A stretch of DNA of 64,000 bases, from assembly GCA_021432605.1 (NCBI GenBank), contig MU271144.1:1484606-1548605 (forward strand), written 5' to 3'. The DNA is from Coniochaeta sp. PMI_546. Lineage: Eukaryota; Ascomycota; Sordariomycetes; Coniochaetales; Coniochaetaceae. Shown here piece by piece: positions 1 through 13,708 of the stretch (positions are counted from its first letter, which is position 1; each line of letters starts with the position of its first letter). The notes beneath the pieces are model-generated. The model was not told where the DNA came from, searched no databases, and saw nothing but the letters and a program-made list of their open reading frames with translations. A program made the position numbers and the translations under genes.

Positions 1-53
1 CGCGGGCCAGTGGTTCAAGACACACGTCAGACTCGCTGTCATCCATAGACAGC

Positions 54-2387
54 ATGCTGCCAAAACGGAACAAATCCTTCCACTTGACAAAACGACCTCC
101 TCCACGAAGATACCTCTACAGGCTGCCGAACAAGGTGATACGCTACCTATGCATCGGCATGGTCACCACCATCATTCTCTTCATATTCAGCCTCGTCCGC
201 GCAAGTCAGCTCGAGAACAAGCGGATAGCGGCCGGCAAGGTTGAAAAGAAACCTCCTCCGCCACCTGTGTGGGAGGGATTTAGGTTCCTGACGAGATACT
301 ACGGCGGCATCAGAACTCTGGTTCCGCTGTCCGAGAACGTACCTCAGTATCCCAGGTTCGAGGACGAGCAACCGTACAACACTACCAGTTCAGTGTCAAG
401 CAAGAAGGCCGACAGCCGATACCTCCCAGCGAGCAAGGTATTCACAGACCATATCACCTCTACAGTCGCACAGAGTGCCGGCCATATCCATGAATGCTTT
501 CTTGATGCCGAGAACCGGATGAGGGTACCCCCAATCCGCTACTACGAAGGCCGGCCAGATGGGTTTCCGCGACATGTGGTGGGCTCTTATGACGTTCTCT
601 CCCTTCCAGAAGACATATGCTTTGACCGCTATGGCAAATTTGGTCCATACGGTTTTGGCTACTCGGTCCGATCCGGTGGTCTCGGGGTCGGTGAACACGG
701 CGAACAAGAAGGTGCCAGTGCAGTGTGGCAGGATATTCCCCAGGTCGAGTGGAAGAGCATAAACTGGGCTGAGACCCAACGACGGTGCTACAATGCGAAC
801 GCTGAGCGGTACAAACCATTTGTGCCCCGCGAGTCGCCTCCCAGGGGCTTCTACATCAGCGGAAGCGGGGATGCTGTAAAGCAGGCACGGGCAACATCGC
901 CTGAGATTGTGAAGACAGAGCGACCGGACACAACTGCAGCAACGAGCGACTCGAATGAAGCGGCACCCAAAGATGCCGGCGACGTCCCTCGCACAGCTTT
1001 CGTAGTTCGATGCTGGGACGAGTTCCAGTGGAGAGAAGAAGACCGCATGAACTTGCGGTCAATCATCACAGAGGTAGCTCTCGCTTCCGGCGGCAGATAT
1101 GACGTCCACCTCCTAGTAGAAGTGAAGAACGACGCCGCTCATCCCATCTGGGCCGACGACGAGATCTACCGCGCCAGGATCAAGGAGTCCGTGCCCGAAG
1201 AATTCCAGGGCATCGCAACGCTCTGGACGCAGACTCAGATGCTCTCGCTCTACCAAGGTATCTATGACCTCTACACCAAAGGACCCGAACATCCCATCCA
1301 CGGAGCGTACCGCGGCCTGCAGATGGCGATGCAGTACTTCGCCCACAACCACCCGGAGTACGACTACTTCTGGCAGTGGGAGATGGACATCCGCTACACG
1401 GGACACTACTTCGACCTCATCGCCAAGCTGGAGAATTGGGCAAAGGACCAGCCGCGCAAGGGGTTGTGGGAGCGTAACTCCCGCTTCTACGTGCCCGCCG
1501 TGCACGGGCCGTGGGAGGACTTCAAGCAGATGGCCCGCGTGCAGTCCGAGAGCGGATCGGTGGTTGGCCCAGACGTCGGCTTCCCCGGAGCCCCGAAGAA
1601 AGAACCCCCTGCCAAAGCGGAGCAGATTGTCTGGGGCCCAGTCCGCCCGTCCGACGAGAAGGACTGGTTCGAGGCGGACTCCGATCCCGTCCCACCCACC
1701 TCCGCCGAACGCGACAGGTACACTTGGGGTGCAGGCGAGGAGGCAGATCTGATCACGCTCAACCCCATCTTTGACCCGGATGGAACATCGTGGGGCCTAG
1801 CGGAGGACATCACCGGCTACAACCGGAGCTCGGGTCTGCCGCCTCGCCGGGCGCAGATCATCACCGCGTCGCGCATGTCGCGTAGGCTCCTGACGACCAT
1901 GCACCGCGAGACGGCCTTCAGGAAGCACCACGCCTTCCCGGAGATGTGGCCCGCCACCACGGCGCTGCACCACGGTCTCAAGGCGGTCTACGTCCCGCAC
2001 CCGGTGTACGTCGACCGCGAGTGGCCGATCGAGTACCTCGCGCGTGTGCTTAACGGCGGCCGGAACGGAGCGAGCGGCGGGAGCAGGGCCAGCGTCTTTG
2101 GCGATCGGGAGCATAATCTGCGGGGGATGTCGTGGTTTTATAACTCTGGGTTCGGCGGGAACCTGTACAAGCGGTGGTTGGGACTGAAGGTTAATAATGA
2201 TGGCGGGGAGACGTTTGAGTTGACTGCTGATATGAGCAAGGATGGCGAGACTGTGCCGACCATGAGGGGCGGCGAGGGGCGGATGTGTCTCCCGCCTATG
2301 CTGCTGCATCCGGTCAAGGATGTCGAGCTGCCTGTTGAGCAGGAGGAGGAGAGGGTCGAGGTGCCCGAGTCGGATCCTTCGGCTTAG
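54..2387 (+). CDS. DUF3405 family type II membrane protein
   Basis: Single-exon gene encoding 777 residues. The N-terminus is basic and Pro/Arg-rich, followed by one hydrophobic segment (about residues 28-49), so a type II membrane protein with a short cytosolic tail and a large lumenal part is likely. From about residue 320 to 700 it matches the fungal DUF3405 pattern, including VVRCWDEFQW, LLVEVKNDA and WQWEMDIRYTGHY; the acidic EMDIR stretch recalls metal-binding motifs of GT-A glycosyltransferases. The family has no proven function that I know of; a Golgi sugar-transfer role is inference. The region between (about 260-315) is low-complexity. The first ATG is used; only 53 bases of leader lie in the window. 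Confidence 0.85.
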   Translation: MLPKRNKSFHLTKRPPPRRYLYRLPNKVIRYLCIGMVTTIILFIFSLVRASQLENKRIAAGKVEKKPPPPPVWEGFRFLTRYYGGIRTLVPLSENVPQYPRFEDEQPYNTTSSVSSKKADSRYLPASKVFTDHITSTVAQSAGHIHECFLDAENRMRVPPIRYYEGRPDGFPRHVVGSYDVLSLPEDICFDRYGKFGPYGFGYSVRSGGLGVGEHGEQEGASAVWQDIPQVEWKSINWAETQRRCYNANAERYKPFVPRESPPRGFYISGSGDAVKQARATSPEIVKTERPDTTAATSDSNEAAPKDAGDVPRTAFVVRCWDEFQWREEDRMNLRSIITEVALASGGRYDVHLLVEVKNDAAHPIWADDEIYRARIKESVPEEFQGIATLWTQTQMLSLYQGIYDLYTKGPEHPIHGAYRGLQMAMQYFAHNHPEYDYFWQWEMDIRYTGHYFDLIAKLENWAKDQPRKGLWERNSRFYVPAVHGPWEDFKQMARVQSESGSVVGPDVGFPGAPKKEPPAKAEQIVWGPVRPSDEKDWFEADSDPVPPTSAERDRYTWGAGEEADLITLNPIFDPDGTSWGLAEDITGYNRSSGLPPRRAQIITASRMSRRLLTTMHRETAFRKHHAFPEMWPATTALHHGLKAVYVPHPVYVDREWPIEYLARVLNGGRNGASGGSRASVFGDREHNLRGMSWFYNSGFGGNLYKRWLGLKVNNDGGETFELTADMSKDGETVPTMRGGEGRMCLPPMLLHPVKDVELPVEQEEERVEVPESDPSA

Positions 2388-3805
2388 TATTTGCGTTCTT
2401 GGGCACGGAGCATAGTAATAACGGATACCATGATACATGTTGGTTTAGGGGCGGGCACTTATTAGATTTTGCCCCGGGATCTGGAACGGCTTTCTTGCAA
2501 GGCGTTGGTTCTTGAGGTAGCCTACAGGCGTTGGATGAATACACATTGGGACTTTGCTTCTTTACATCGCTTCTGTTCTTGAAAGTCTCTTTTGCTTAGA
2601 CTCTCTTGCTCCTGACACTACAGCTGCTATTCTGGAATGTGCATCAACACCGACAGGGATACAAGGGGACGGGGCTCTTCTCGAGTTGTCCCGAGGCGCT
2701 CTCAGCACGCATAAGCATACTCGGTGTAAGCTTGCCTGGGGTGGCGAAGGGGTGGCTCTTGACGAGCCAGCGAGCCACCAAGCAGAAGAAGCTCCTCCTA
2801 TCCAGGCACTCCGTTACTATAGAACAAACTCGGGCACAAAAGGGGGCAGGGTAGTGATCTACGACTTCAACAATAACGACAGACAGGATGGCGTCTCGAA
2901 AGATTTGTGACCTTGCTCAGGAGCTGAGAGTTTACGTTCACCTGTTTGGGGACACTCTATCGAAGAAGGGCTATCTAGTACGCTGGTTCCTACGCTGGTT
3001 CGGTCGCCCCGTTCGCGAACAAGGTAGTAAGTATGCTGGTCAACGTCGGCTAACACCCGAAAATTCCACATACAAGTCTTACATGAAGGATAACGTGACA
3101 GCCCGCGGAGATGCAACAAAAGCAACAAAAGCTTCCCGTCAACCTTTCATTCAGCCGCAAGGCCAAATGTCCACCGAAAAGACTCAACTTTGCTCGCTTA
3201 TTCAGCGCGCCGCAGAGGGAAGGCTTGGCCCTCTTAAAGCTCGCTTTATATCGGACCGCGAACTATGCCTTCTCCGCGACTTTCTCAGTCGCCTTCGCTT
3301 GCCCAGAGCCCAGAGACGTTATGTCCCGTGACACCGCGTACAGCAACGTTACCTGGACGCGGAGCTTCGTGTGTCCGACTTTAGCTGGCTGCCGCGGAGT
3401 TGTGGCAGATGCTCTTACTTCATGATCGGGACATGCAGGAACACCGGCTCTGATGCCTCGTGTTCCGGGCATTGCTCTTGAACCTTGACTCACACTTGAC
3501 AAATCGACAACCTCACCTACAGATGACATGCATTCTTCGAACCAAACTGGCGGTGACGCTATCATGCTGTGCTGTGTCTGGTTTGACGGTGAGGGCTGCA
3601 AGTCTAAAGTATAAATTCAGGAACATGGCTCCGAATAAGAGGACCTGGAATACCGGCACCACTAACACTTTAAACTGACCTGGATCCTTACCGTATGCGC
3701 CGATATCTACCTTGGCCATCACCAGCCAGTAGACATCTATTTACTTTGACCCTAACAAGAACACGCTCATCTCCATTCCCAGCAATCACCTCCCACCAAG
3801 CAACC
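2388..3805. other. Intergenic region
   Basis: Holds the 3' flank of the DUF3405 gene and the upstream region of the oxidoreductase. A 147-codon open frame with an ATG lies at 2888-3331 (+), but its product resembles nothing I know and has no convincing domain, so I do not call it a gene. I see no RNA gene or repeat. Confidence 0.5.
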
Positions 3806-4843
3806 ATGGCCTCAACCACCGCCCTCCCACAAACAATGAGACAACTCCTCCAACCCGACGTCCAATCAACCAACCTAATCCTCACCACCGCTCCCGTCCC
3901 CCACCCCACCTCCCCCGACGACGTCCTCGTCCGCGTAGCAGCCGCATCCCCCTGCGCAGGCGAGCTCCTCTGGGCCAAGAACTTCCCCGACTCCGTCCCC
4001 TCCGACAAGGAGATGGTACCCTGCCAAGACCTCGCCGGGACCGTCGTCGATGCCCCTGCCTCCTCGCCCTTCAAGCCAGGCGACCGCGTCTTCTGCCGCG
4101 TCTCGGCCGAGCGGGCCGGCACGGCGAGGGAATACGCCCTCGCCAAGGTGTCCGAGCTGGCCGAGATCCCCGAGGGTCTCCGGTGGGTGGAGGCCGCGGC
4201 CACGCCGCTCAGCGCGCTCACTGCGTGGCAGGCCCTGTTTGTGCAGGGGACTCTGGACGTGGGCGGCCTGAAGGGCGATGCGGACGCCGCAAAGAGGAAT
4301 GCCGGCAAGCGGGTGCTGATCACCGGCGCCTCAGGCGGGGTCGGCAGCTGGGCCGTTCAGCTGGCCAGCCTGGCTGGCGCTGGCGCCGTGGTTGCCGTCT
4401 GCGGCTCGGGGAAGGAAGCGGCCGTGCGGAAGCTCGGCGCCACGGAGGTGGTGGACTACACCAAGACTTCGGTCGAGGAGTGGGCTGCGGCCGACCGGGC
4501 CGCGAGGGAGGTGGACTTTGTGTTCGACGTGGTCGGCGGCAAGACGCTGGCCGGTTGCTGGAAGGCTGTGCGTGAGGGGGGCGCGCTGGTCAGCGTCAAT
4601 ACGCCGCCGGATATGGTCAAGCCTGCCGGGCTGGAGAAGAGGCTCGAGAAAAGCTTGTTCTTCATCGTCGAGCCTTTGGGGAGCAATCTGGCCGAAATTG
4701 CCGAGCTTATCCAGGCTGGGAAGGCTAGGCCCGTGGTGGACAGTGTATGGCCTTTTGAGCAGTTTGAAAAGGCTTTTGAGAAGCTGGAGAGTGGGCATGC
4801 GAAGGGGAAGATTATCATCAAGGTTGGTAGCGAGGAGGCATGA
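3806..4843 (+). CDS. Zinc-independent MDR oxidoreductase (quinone oxidoreductase-like)
   Basis: Single-exon gene for 345 residues of the medium-chain dehydrogenase/reductase superfamily. A GroES-like N-terminal half (to about 150) precedes a Rossmann domain with the nucleotide loop ITGASGGVGSWAVQLA near residue 172 and a late DVVGGKTL strand. The cysteine cluster of the structural zinc of classical alcohol dehydrogenases is absent, which points to the NADPH quinone reductase / zeta-crystallin-like group. The natural substrate cannot be read from the sequence. The start is the ATG in caaccATGgc. An in-frame ATG 37 codons upstream (3695) would add a tail absent from the family, so it was not used. 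Confidence 0.85.
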   Translation: MASTTALPQTMRQLLQPDVQSTNLILTTAPVPHPTSPDDVLVRVAAASPCAGELLWAKNFPDSVPSDKEMVPCQDLAGTVVDAPASSPFKPGDRVFCRVSAERAGTAREYALAKVSELAEIPEGLRWVEAAATPLSALTAWQALFVQGTLDVGGLKGDADAAKRNAGKRVLITGASGGVGSWAVQLASLAGAGAVVAVCGSGKEAAVRKLGATEVVDYTKTSVEEWAAADRAAREVDFVFDVVGGKTLAGCWKAVREGGALVSVNTPPDMVKPAGLEKRLEKSLFFIVEPLGSNLAEIAELIQAGKARPVVDSVWPFEQFEKAFEKLESGHAKGKIIIKVGSEEA

Positions 4844-5857
4844 GTTGTGGAATTGTGGTGCCTTTGTCAGATAGCTGTAGATTCGAGGGTGATGTGTCCA
4901 GGGGTTGGTTCGTGACATGACGCTATTCAGTGTTCCATCCCCCTTCATGGACTAATGAAAATGCAATACTTTCTTGTAAAGCCAGTGTGCTCGTATTGAG
5001 CGCGTCTTGCTGATCTATTGTCGTTCGCCTGCTTAGCTTCCTGGATTGCTGGAGAAGGAGGTGACAGTCAACATGGACGTGGTGGCGCCTTCAATCTCGA
5101 TGGTGGAAGCATGCTAAGATATCGTGAGCTGGCACTCAAACCTAACCTGTCATGCGTCAACGCATGCATCACAGGCGAGCAATGAACTCGCCTTCTTCAC
5201 CTCCAATATCTAACGTTTAGTTCATTCAGGCCCATGGTAAGGCAGAATATCAGCTCACTGATGGACAATCTAGGGCTCGTAGTAGCTTGAACTATTGGCT
5301 GGATGATCTTGGAGCTTTCTGACAGAGTATACGGCGAAGATGGGTGAACGGAATAATAATCTGAGTGTGGAAGACCAGACATATCCAGGAAACAGAAGTA
5401 ATGTCTAAGCCCAGGGAAACAGGGGAAGGAATGAAGAGCAAAAGGAAAACCACAAATAGCACTACTACTGCTAGCAAGCAACTCTTTATCATGTTTGTCT
5501 CTCGCCAGTCCCCCCCTTTCTGCATTCTGATCCTAAGTCGACGTATGCGAGCAAAAATGGACAACTCAACCCCCCCTCATTCCCAATTGTACAAAGATTC
5601 CAACCCGGTGCGCCCCTGTCTTTCCGAAAAACAAACGAGCGCAACCCAGTTCCTCATCTTTATCACCTGAGCTGAACGTCTCTCACTATGCCATCCGCGA
5701 AGAGCAACACAACAAGTGCCCCGCCAACACGAGGAGAACGGGAGTTTAGGCATTATTCGATTGTGTGATAAACGGATAAACTTGCGAATTACAACCGAAC
5801 CATGTATTGACCGAGGAAGGGGAGGACCGTGGGGGATAGCTCTCGTCGATATGCCAT
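4844..5857. other. Intergenic region between convergent genes
   Basis: 3' flanks of the oxidoreductase (+) and Arf1 (-). I see nothing coding; short A/T-rich runs fit 3' UTR and polyadenylation signals. Confidence 0.5.
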
Positions 5858-7643
<1,786 letters not shown>

Positions 7644-8317
7644 ATGTATATCCTCACCGCCGCAAAGGTGCTGCTTGCAGCAACACTCCTGGGCTCTGCT
7701 GCTGCCCACAACATCCAACTGCCGGCACACGGACGGGAATGCTTCCACGAGAACCTACATCGCGATGACAAGATGACTGTCACCTTCCAAGTCGGCGATC
7801 GCGAGTTTGGCAGCGCAGGAAACCTCGACATTGACTTCTGGGTATGGATTAGCTACTACCATGCAGAAGTGAACACTGGATCAAGCCCGCTAATTCTTAG
7901 TAGATCACGAACCCAATGGGCCAGTACGAGGCATACGAGAAATCCACGTCGACCGGCGACTTCTCTTTCGAGGCCAAGCACGACGGCAAATACACCTACT
8001 GCTTCGGCAACGAGCACTGGGGCGCCACGAGCAAAGAGGTCTCGTTCAACGTCCACGGAATCGTCTACGTCTCAGAGTCCGACTCCCCGCAGGACCCTCT
8101 CGAAGCCGAGGTCAAGAAGCTGTCCGAGATGCTCAACCAAGTCAAGGACGAGCAGTCCTACATCGTCGTTCGCGAGAGGACCCACCGGAATACTGCCGAG
8201 AGCACAAACGCCCGTGTCAAGTGGTGGAACGTGTTTATCATCGGCGTCGTCGTGGGCGAGTCTGTCTTCCAGGTCTGGTGGTTGCGAAGGTTCTTCGAGG
8301 TCAAGAGGGTTGTCTGA
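7644..8317 (+). CDS. emp24: p24 family cargo receptor Emp24
   Basis: Type I membrane protein of COPI/COPII vesicles that helps load GPI-anchored cargo. Exons 7644-7841 and 7904-8317 (62-base intron, acceptor AGTAG before ATCACG) give 203 residues. It has a signal peptide of about 20 residues ending SAAA, a lumenal GOLD domain with two cysteines (near 32 and in YCFGNEHW), a coiled region, one membrane span (FIIGVVVGESVFQVWW) and the tail RRFFEVKRVV. The tail carries the FF sorting signal and basic residues. EQSYIVVRERTHRNTAESTN is highly typical of the p24-beta subfamily, hence Emp24 rather than Erv25 or Erp proteins. Confidence 0.93.
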
Positions 8318-8749
8318 GTCTAACATGTTTCGCTTGTCAATACCCTATTCGAAAGACGGTTTGGGCCCAGGAGGGCAGGATGCGAAAAAAGGGTCTAGAA
8401 TATCTAGAGTACTCGAGGCGTTCTAGCGTGTAACACATTGTATAATCTGGTAACTGAGTAATGATCACGGTCACCGATAGACTTTAGGAGTTGGATCTGA
8501 CTTGGCAGGATAGTCCGTGCCTTGTTTGACAGCGGTCAGGGGCATATGCCATTTTCACAGTATCTGCTCGATTTAACCTATGCTCAATGCCCTGCTCAAT
8601 GATGAGCATTTGTCCTTGTCCACCCTGGGCATCGCCCGTGCCTTATATGACCTTACGAGAACCCCGTTGTGCCCTTAAACCAAGCATGCCTTGTGTTGTA
8701 GCCAACAAACATCAACCTTGGTACTTGGCAGTGCTCAAATCCCATCCTT
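8318..8749. other. Intergenic region between convergent genes
   Basis: 3' flanks of emp24 (+) and the SulP-type transporter (-). A TCTAGA-rich stretch lies at 8391-8425. Nothing coding seen. Confidence 0.5.
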
Positions 8750-11700
8750 TCAACCAGCCATGGTCAAAACAAACGACGTGATGGCGTTCATCCGCTCGCT
8801 CGTCAGTTTCAGTGAGATCCTCAACAACTCCTGCGCAACGTCGGGCTCCTCCTTCTGCAACTTTTCCCAGTTTTCCGTGTCCATCAACCACAAAACGCAG
8901 TCAGCCTCGACCACCGCCGTCGCCGTCCTGGTCGTCTCGGAGAAGAACGGCAGCTCGCCGCACGTCGTCCCGGCCACGATGCTCTCGCACAGCCACCCCT
9001 GCGGCAGATCATACTCTGCCCGGAGCATCCCGCTCTCGATGAGGTAGAACGCCTCCGCCGGCTCGCCGCGGCGAAAGAGCACCGTCCCCGCCAGTGCTTC
9101 CTGGCGCTTGAAATACTTGACGGCACGGAACCAGAAGTCCTCGTTCTTGTCGCTCAGGCCCTGGAATATCTGCAGCATAAGCCGTAGCGGTTCCTTAAAA
9201 CTTTGCCACCGGGGTGTGTGCGTCACTTCCATCTGGTTCAGGGAGTGCTGCGCCGCCTCGTGGAGGTGGTTGCGCCGCGGCGAGCTGGAGATGAGATTGA
9301 ATGACTTGGATCTCGGTTTACCAGTTCCCGGTAGTCCCGGTACGTCAAGGTTGGATGTTGGGGCTGTTCTCGACGACGCTCTGGCTTCCTGGTTTGCGTA
9401 GAAGGTCTTAAGAAGCTCGTTTTCACAATATTCGAGAGCTGAATTGAGATCCGGAAGGAGCATCACATCGATGCCAGCCTCGCCGAGCCCGACTGATCTC
9501 AGGTTGCGCCCTAGCTCGCTTTCGGCGTCGACGCCGCTCAGCACCAACAAGACTCCTTTACCGTCCAGGAGACGACTGATAGTATTGAAAGCTTCGCCAG
9601 CGGAATAGTCCAGGCCTGTTACCAGACACATGTCGAGGACCAAATATTTGATCGGCCGCTTGTTGAAGACTTCATCCGAGATGAGAGTGCGGATCTTCCC
9701 TTCAACACTATTGATCGTGCCGAAAAAGAGAAATCCAGCGAGCTTGATAACGTATATTTGGCGGCCGACTTGATGTAGGTAGTCTTGCTGCGAGTGGTTC
9801 CTCCTGACGGTCGAACCGACCACTTCCCCGGAGTATGTTGCGCGGACGGCAGAAACTCTCGAGGTCTGGAAGATCAACGCGATGAATGCAAGTAGAATGC
9901 CCACTCCGATACCAACGACGAAGTCATATATCCCCATGACAAGGACAATGACGATCACTGTGAAGTATTCCAGCTTCTTCAGCTTCTTCCTTGGGAGCCA
10001 AACAGCCTCGAGCAAAAGCTCAAATCCAAGGTCGAAAATAAGAACTCCAACCATCATCACAGGGATGAATCCGATCAAGGACGGCCCTATAACCATGACT
10101 CCGAAGGTCAAGGCAGCCAGTTCGAAACCAGCCAGGCGACTGTCTCCGCCGGAGCGCATGAAGAACAGGGTATTGGCGTAGACGAGATAATTCTGGATGC
10201 TGCCGAAACACCCAGAGAGCAAGTTAGAATAGCCATGTAGTTTGAGCTCGTGGTCCAGATCGGCATGGTCTTCTCCCGTGTTCAAGGCCAAGGCCGGCAC
10301 GTTGATGGGGACGTGCAATATTCCAAAGAACGTCAAGGCGAACATTGCGGGAACGCACTGGATTATAGCAGACCAGTGTACCTTGTCGAACTCTGTGTAT
10401 TCGGTCAGTTGAATTTCGGTTACGGAAGAGCAGCTTTCCCACTTACGGTATAGAGTGTAGAAGTACCACCACGGCTCACCAGGAGGAGGGCCTTCGAAAA
10501 TCCAACCCTTGTCCCGGAGGTTATCAGGTTCCAGGGTATCCAGAGACAGGACGAAAAAGTAGAATACAAGCGGTATCGCGATGATATACAGCGGCAGGAA
10601 GAATTTGGATGTAACCTTCGTCTGGGCATAGAAGAGTATCACGGCCAGAGCCAAGGGTATGAGCCATAAGGCGACAGTGTCTGCTTGAAACAGCTTGCGC
10701 AGTGTATCAAGGTCGTAGTTGAGGCTCCCATCCATGCGAGCGCTGACTTCAAAGCCCGTGGCAACGAGGAACCACCCCACGCCACCGATGCAACCGATCA
10801 GTATATGGCGAGGAATGAAACCAACGAGATAGCCGAATTTGAAATGTCCCATGAGGAAGAAGACCGATCCCGTCAACATGGCGCTGAGCGCATATGACGT
10901 GATGGTGGTAGCGATGACGGCTTCGGGATTTTCTTCGCCAACCAAGTCGGTGATCGTCGCAGCCATGCTGTGGAAAAAGGGAACGACTTCGATCAGCTCC
11001 GACCCAACGCCGCCCCTGAAAATACTACCGCAGGAGAACGTCAATTGGGAGACAATTGTGCTGACGTAGAAGATGGATATGCCAGCCGAGCCAAGGGAGG
11101 CGAAAATGGGACTGCCTAGAGGGAACAGGATCATGCCGTATGAGAGCGCATCGAGGATGTTGAGCAGTAGACCGACGATAACTGCGGGAAGGCACACAAC
11201 AGGTGCCACAACGACATTTCGCCATAGGACTTGACGGTCCCAAGTCTTCGGGTCTTGAACTTTGCTCGTAAGCCTTGATATATGAGCCTTGGCTTTGGTT
11301 GCAGGCCCAGCAAATCCGTGGTACCATCGTTTTGGATTTCGAATCTTCTGACTTTCGACATCATGCGTGTGTGATGATCCGTTCCTTGCACGTCCACGTT
11401 CTGATCCGTGAGACCGGTGTGGCAGCAAGGGTGTGGTCTCGGTGTGAACGACGTCCATGTCATTATCGGTGGAATGGCGCTGTTTCGGGTGCTCTTCCTC
11501 GTCGTCATTCCCATCTGAGGAATCCTGCCCATGGGTATCGTCCTCAACTGCCTCCGAACTGCCTGCCTCGCCCTGATGTCCTGTAACGGTTGGATGTCTA
11601 CTATCAGGTGGTGAGTTCCGGAGCATGCTTGCTATTATCGAGGGGCCATGCTCTCTTGGCGTAGCATAAGTGACGGTCTCGGGTGACGAAGGCTCAGACT

Positions 11701-12207
11701 CTTCCACGATGGTATCTGAGGACCGTCTAGGACTGAGCTCGCCTTCCTCATCTTCGTCCTCCGACAGAAGACTCTCACGACCAACGTTGGAAAGCGAGCG
11801 GGTTCGGGCAAGGAAGGCTGGACTTTGACCCGACGTCTTGTCCGACAAGAGGTAGGTAGCTAGCTCTGCTGTGTCCTGCCGGACAGAACGAGCGTATTGA
11901 GCGCTGTCAAGAGGGGCTAGACAAGAGTAGAACAGTCAGATGGTGGCCTTGGCGTATAAGACATGAATAAGGGCTTACTCAAGTGGTCCCGAACAGAGCC
12001 ATGAATGAACGAACGTATAGGCTCCCTGCTGATGGGCTGGCTGGCCGAGGTCGCAGAGGTGGACAGTGCTCGCGAATCGCCAGTGGCGGCATGCGACGAG
12101 AGGGGAGGGGTGCTTTGCTCTATGGCAGACGAGTCGTCTGGGATGTCCTGAGAACTGATCGAGGGAGCCCTCCGGCGTCGCCAGGAGGAGAAGGGCGAGG
12201 ACATCAT
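8750..12207 (-). CDS. SulP/SLC26-type transporter with STAS and cNMP-binding domains
   Basis: Three exons: 12207-11979, 11916-10447 and 10392-8750, giving 1113 residues. A long Ser-rich, acidic N-terminal tail (about 300 residues) leads into some 10-12 membrane spans of the SulP fold. This is followed by a STAS domain (IYVIKLAGFLFFGTINSVEG...YLVLDMCLVTGLDYSAGEAF) and a C-terminal cyclic-nucleotide-binding-like fold (LFRRGEPAEAFYLIESGMLRAEYD...AGTTCGELPFFSETTRTATAV). The architecture matches the fungal group containing yeast YGR125W (Vsb1, linked to vacuolar storage of basic amino acids); the substrate here is unknown. The second intron (10393-10446) is 54 bases, free of stops and in frame, so its retention would add 18 residues. 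It is called an intron because of the GTAAGT donor and because joining restores the family LYxFxxVxW segment. The start ATG pair is at 12207/12204. Confidence 0.88.
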
Positions 12208-13708
12208 GGCCACAAATACTGGCAGTCAAAAGAAGTGGCAGGGACTATATCGGGCCTGTAATTGGGAAGCAAGCTCAAGAGCCAATGCATGACATGGCGT
12301 CAACCCGCTACCGGATGAGATGTTCAGATGGCGCCAAGCCGACAGACGTTAGATTGTGACAGCCATGCAGGCACAGGCAGTGTTATTGTTCAATGTATTC
12401 TGAGCATGAGGTTGACGCAAGCGTGGCCGTAGAAGCCGCAAAGAAGTGCAATTGCAGGCAAGCTAAGATAAGGTAGCTGACGGTGATAGCATGAAAAGGT
12501 GGAACACAAATAATGGAACAAGCTCGTGATAGCGTCGAAAACAAGAAAAGCTGGTACCCTTGCTCGCACCCTGGTTGCAACCGCCCCTCTTCGCTCCTCT
12601 CTGCCGTGAGATCTCAGGTACAGTGCGGCTTTTGTACGTAAAAACAGAAGTCTAGCTTAAGGCTCCTGCGGTCAGGGTCCTCAATTGGCATCTACGGCTA
12701 GAATTCTCGTGATATCAATGCAGAGTGTAGCATTCACACCTTATACTGCCTGTGTAGAGGTAAAATCTCCGTATGATCACGCAAAGTCGTCAAGTTTTCA
12801 GTTGGCGGCCCGTACTGCGTCATCTTTGGAGGTGCCAATGCATGAGCCAATTCGCTCGGGTGTTGGCACATGCATACCAAAGTCGTAGATATACCTCTTC
12901 AATTCAAAATCTACCCGAATAAGGCTGCACAATTTCCCTCCAAAATAAGTACCGGTACTTCCTCATTAGCCTCAACTTGCTCGGGTCTCGTCGTCGAATT
13001 GGCCGAGCTCGGAGATGTCTTAGGGCCTCGAACTCAATAGACCATTCTGCCTGTCTGCCACGGTCATTAACCTTGTGTTTTGCTGTCATAGTAGTGTGAA
13101 TGATGGCCGCCAACACGGATGACCTCCGCTGGCCCTGGCCTTCAGAGCAATGCACATTGTTCGGTCCATGTGATGTGTTTCCTTGCCGTCGTTATGCAGC
13201 TTCCCCTCTTCCAACCGCCAGAATTACATTGACCAGCAAAATTTCTGCCCGCGTGTCCTCAGCTTTTGCCACAAAAGGGTATGATTTGGCGCGCTGCTTC
13301 TTGTGTCGGCTCATGCAAGTGAAGTCTTCCCCGGCCCCTCAGTACCAGCAGAATATTCTGCACTGCGTCTTTGATGGCGTGACCTTTGATTATTGGCTCG
13401 GCAACGTCCCGGACCGTCAAGTCCCCCACGTAGACGGTTGCAACCGTGGACAGGCCCCATACCATTTGCCGCCATTCTTGTGCAAGCTTCCGTCAACGGA
13501 TGTTCGTAGCGGCTCACTGTCGAATCTCGAGCAACGGATGCTACCATCCTAAACCACTTAACAGGATGCCGCGGTGCTAATATCCGTAGCTGTAGGCCAA
13601 AATGGTACACACAGGCGCGGAAGGAGTGACCTCGCAGACAGCGCAAGGGCATTTTCCGATGACTGTCTGCCACTACGGGTGAATATCGTAGGCAAAAGTA
13701 CCGTTTGC
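12208..13708. other. Intergenic region upstream of the SulP-type transporter
   Basis: About 1.5 kb between the start of the transporter and the 3' end of psf1 (both -). It should hold the transporter's promoter and 5' leader. Open frames here are short and unlike known proteins; no RNA gene or repeat seen. Confidence 0.5.

Noticed and set aside
2888-3331. A 147-codon open frame with ATG on the + strand
   Set aside because: No recognisable domain or conserved pattern, and it lies between two clear genes in what looks like leader or promoter sequence.
3695-3805. In-frame upstream ATG for the MDR oxidoreductase
   Set aside because: The extra 37 residues are not part of the family, while the ATG at 3806 has a strong context and gives the usual length.
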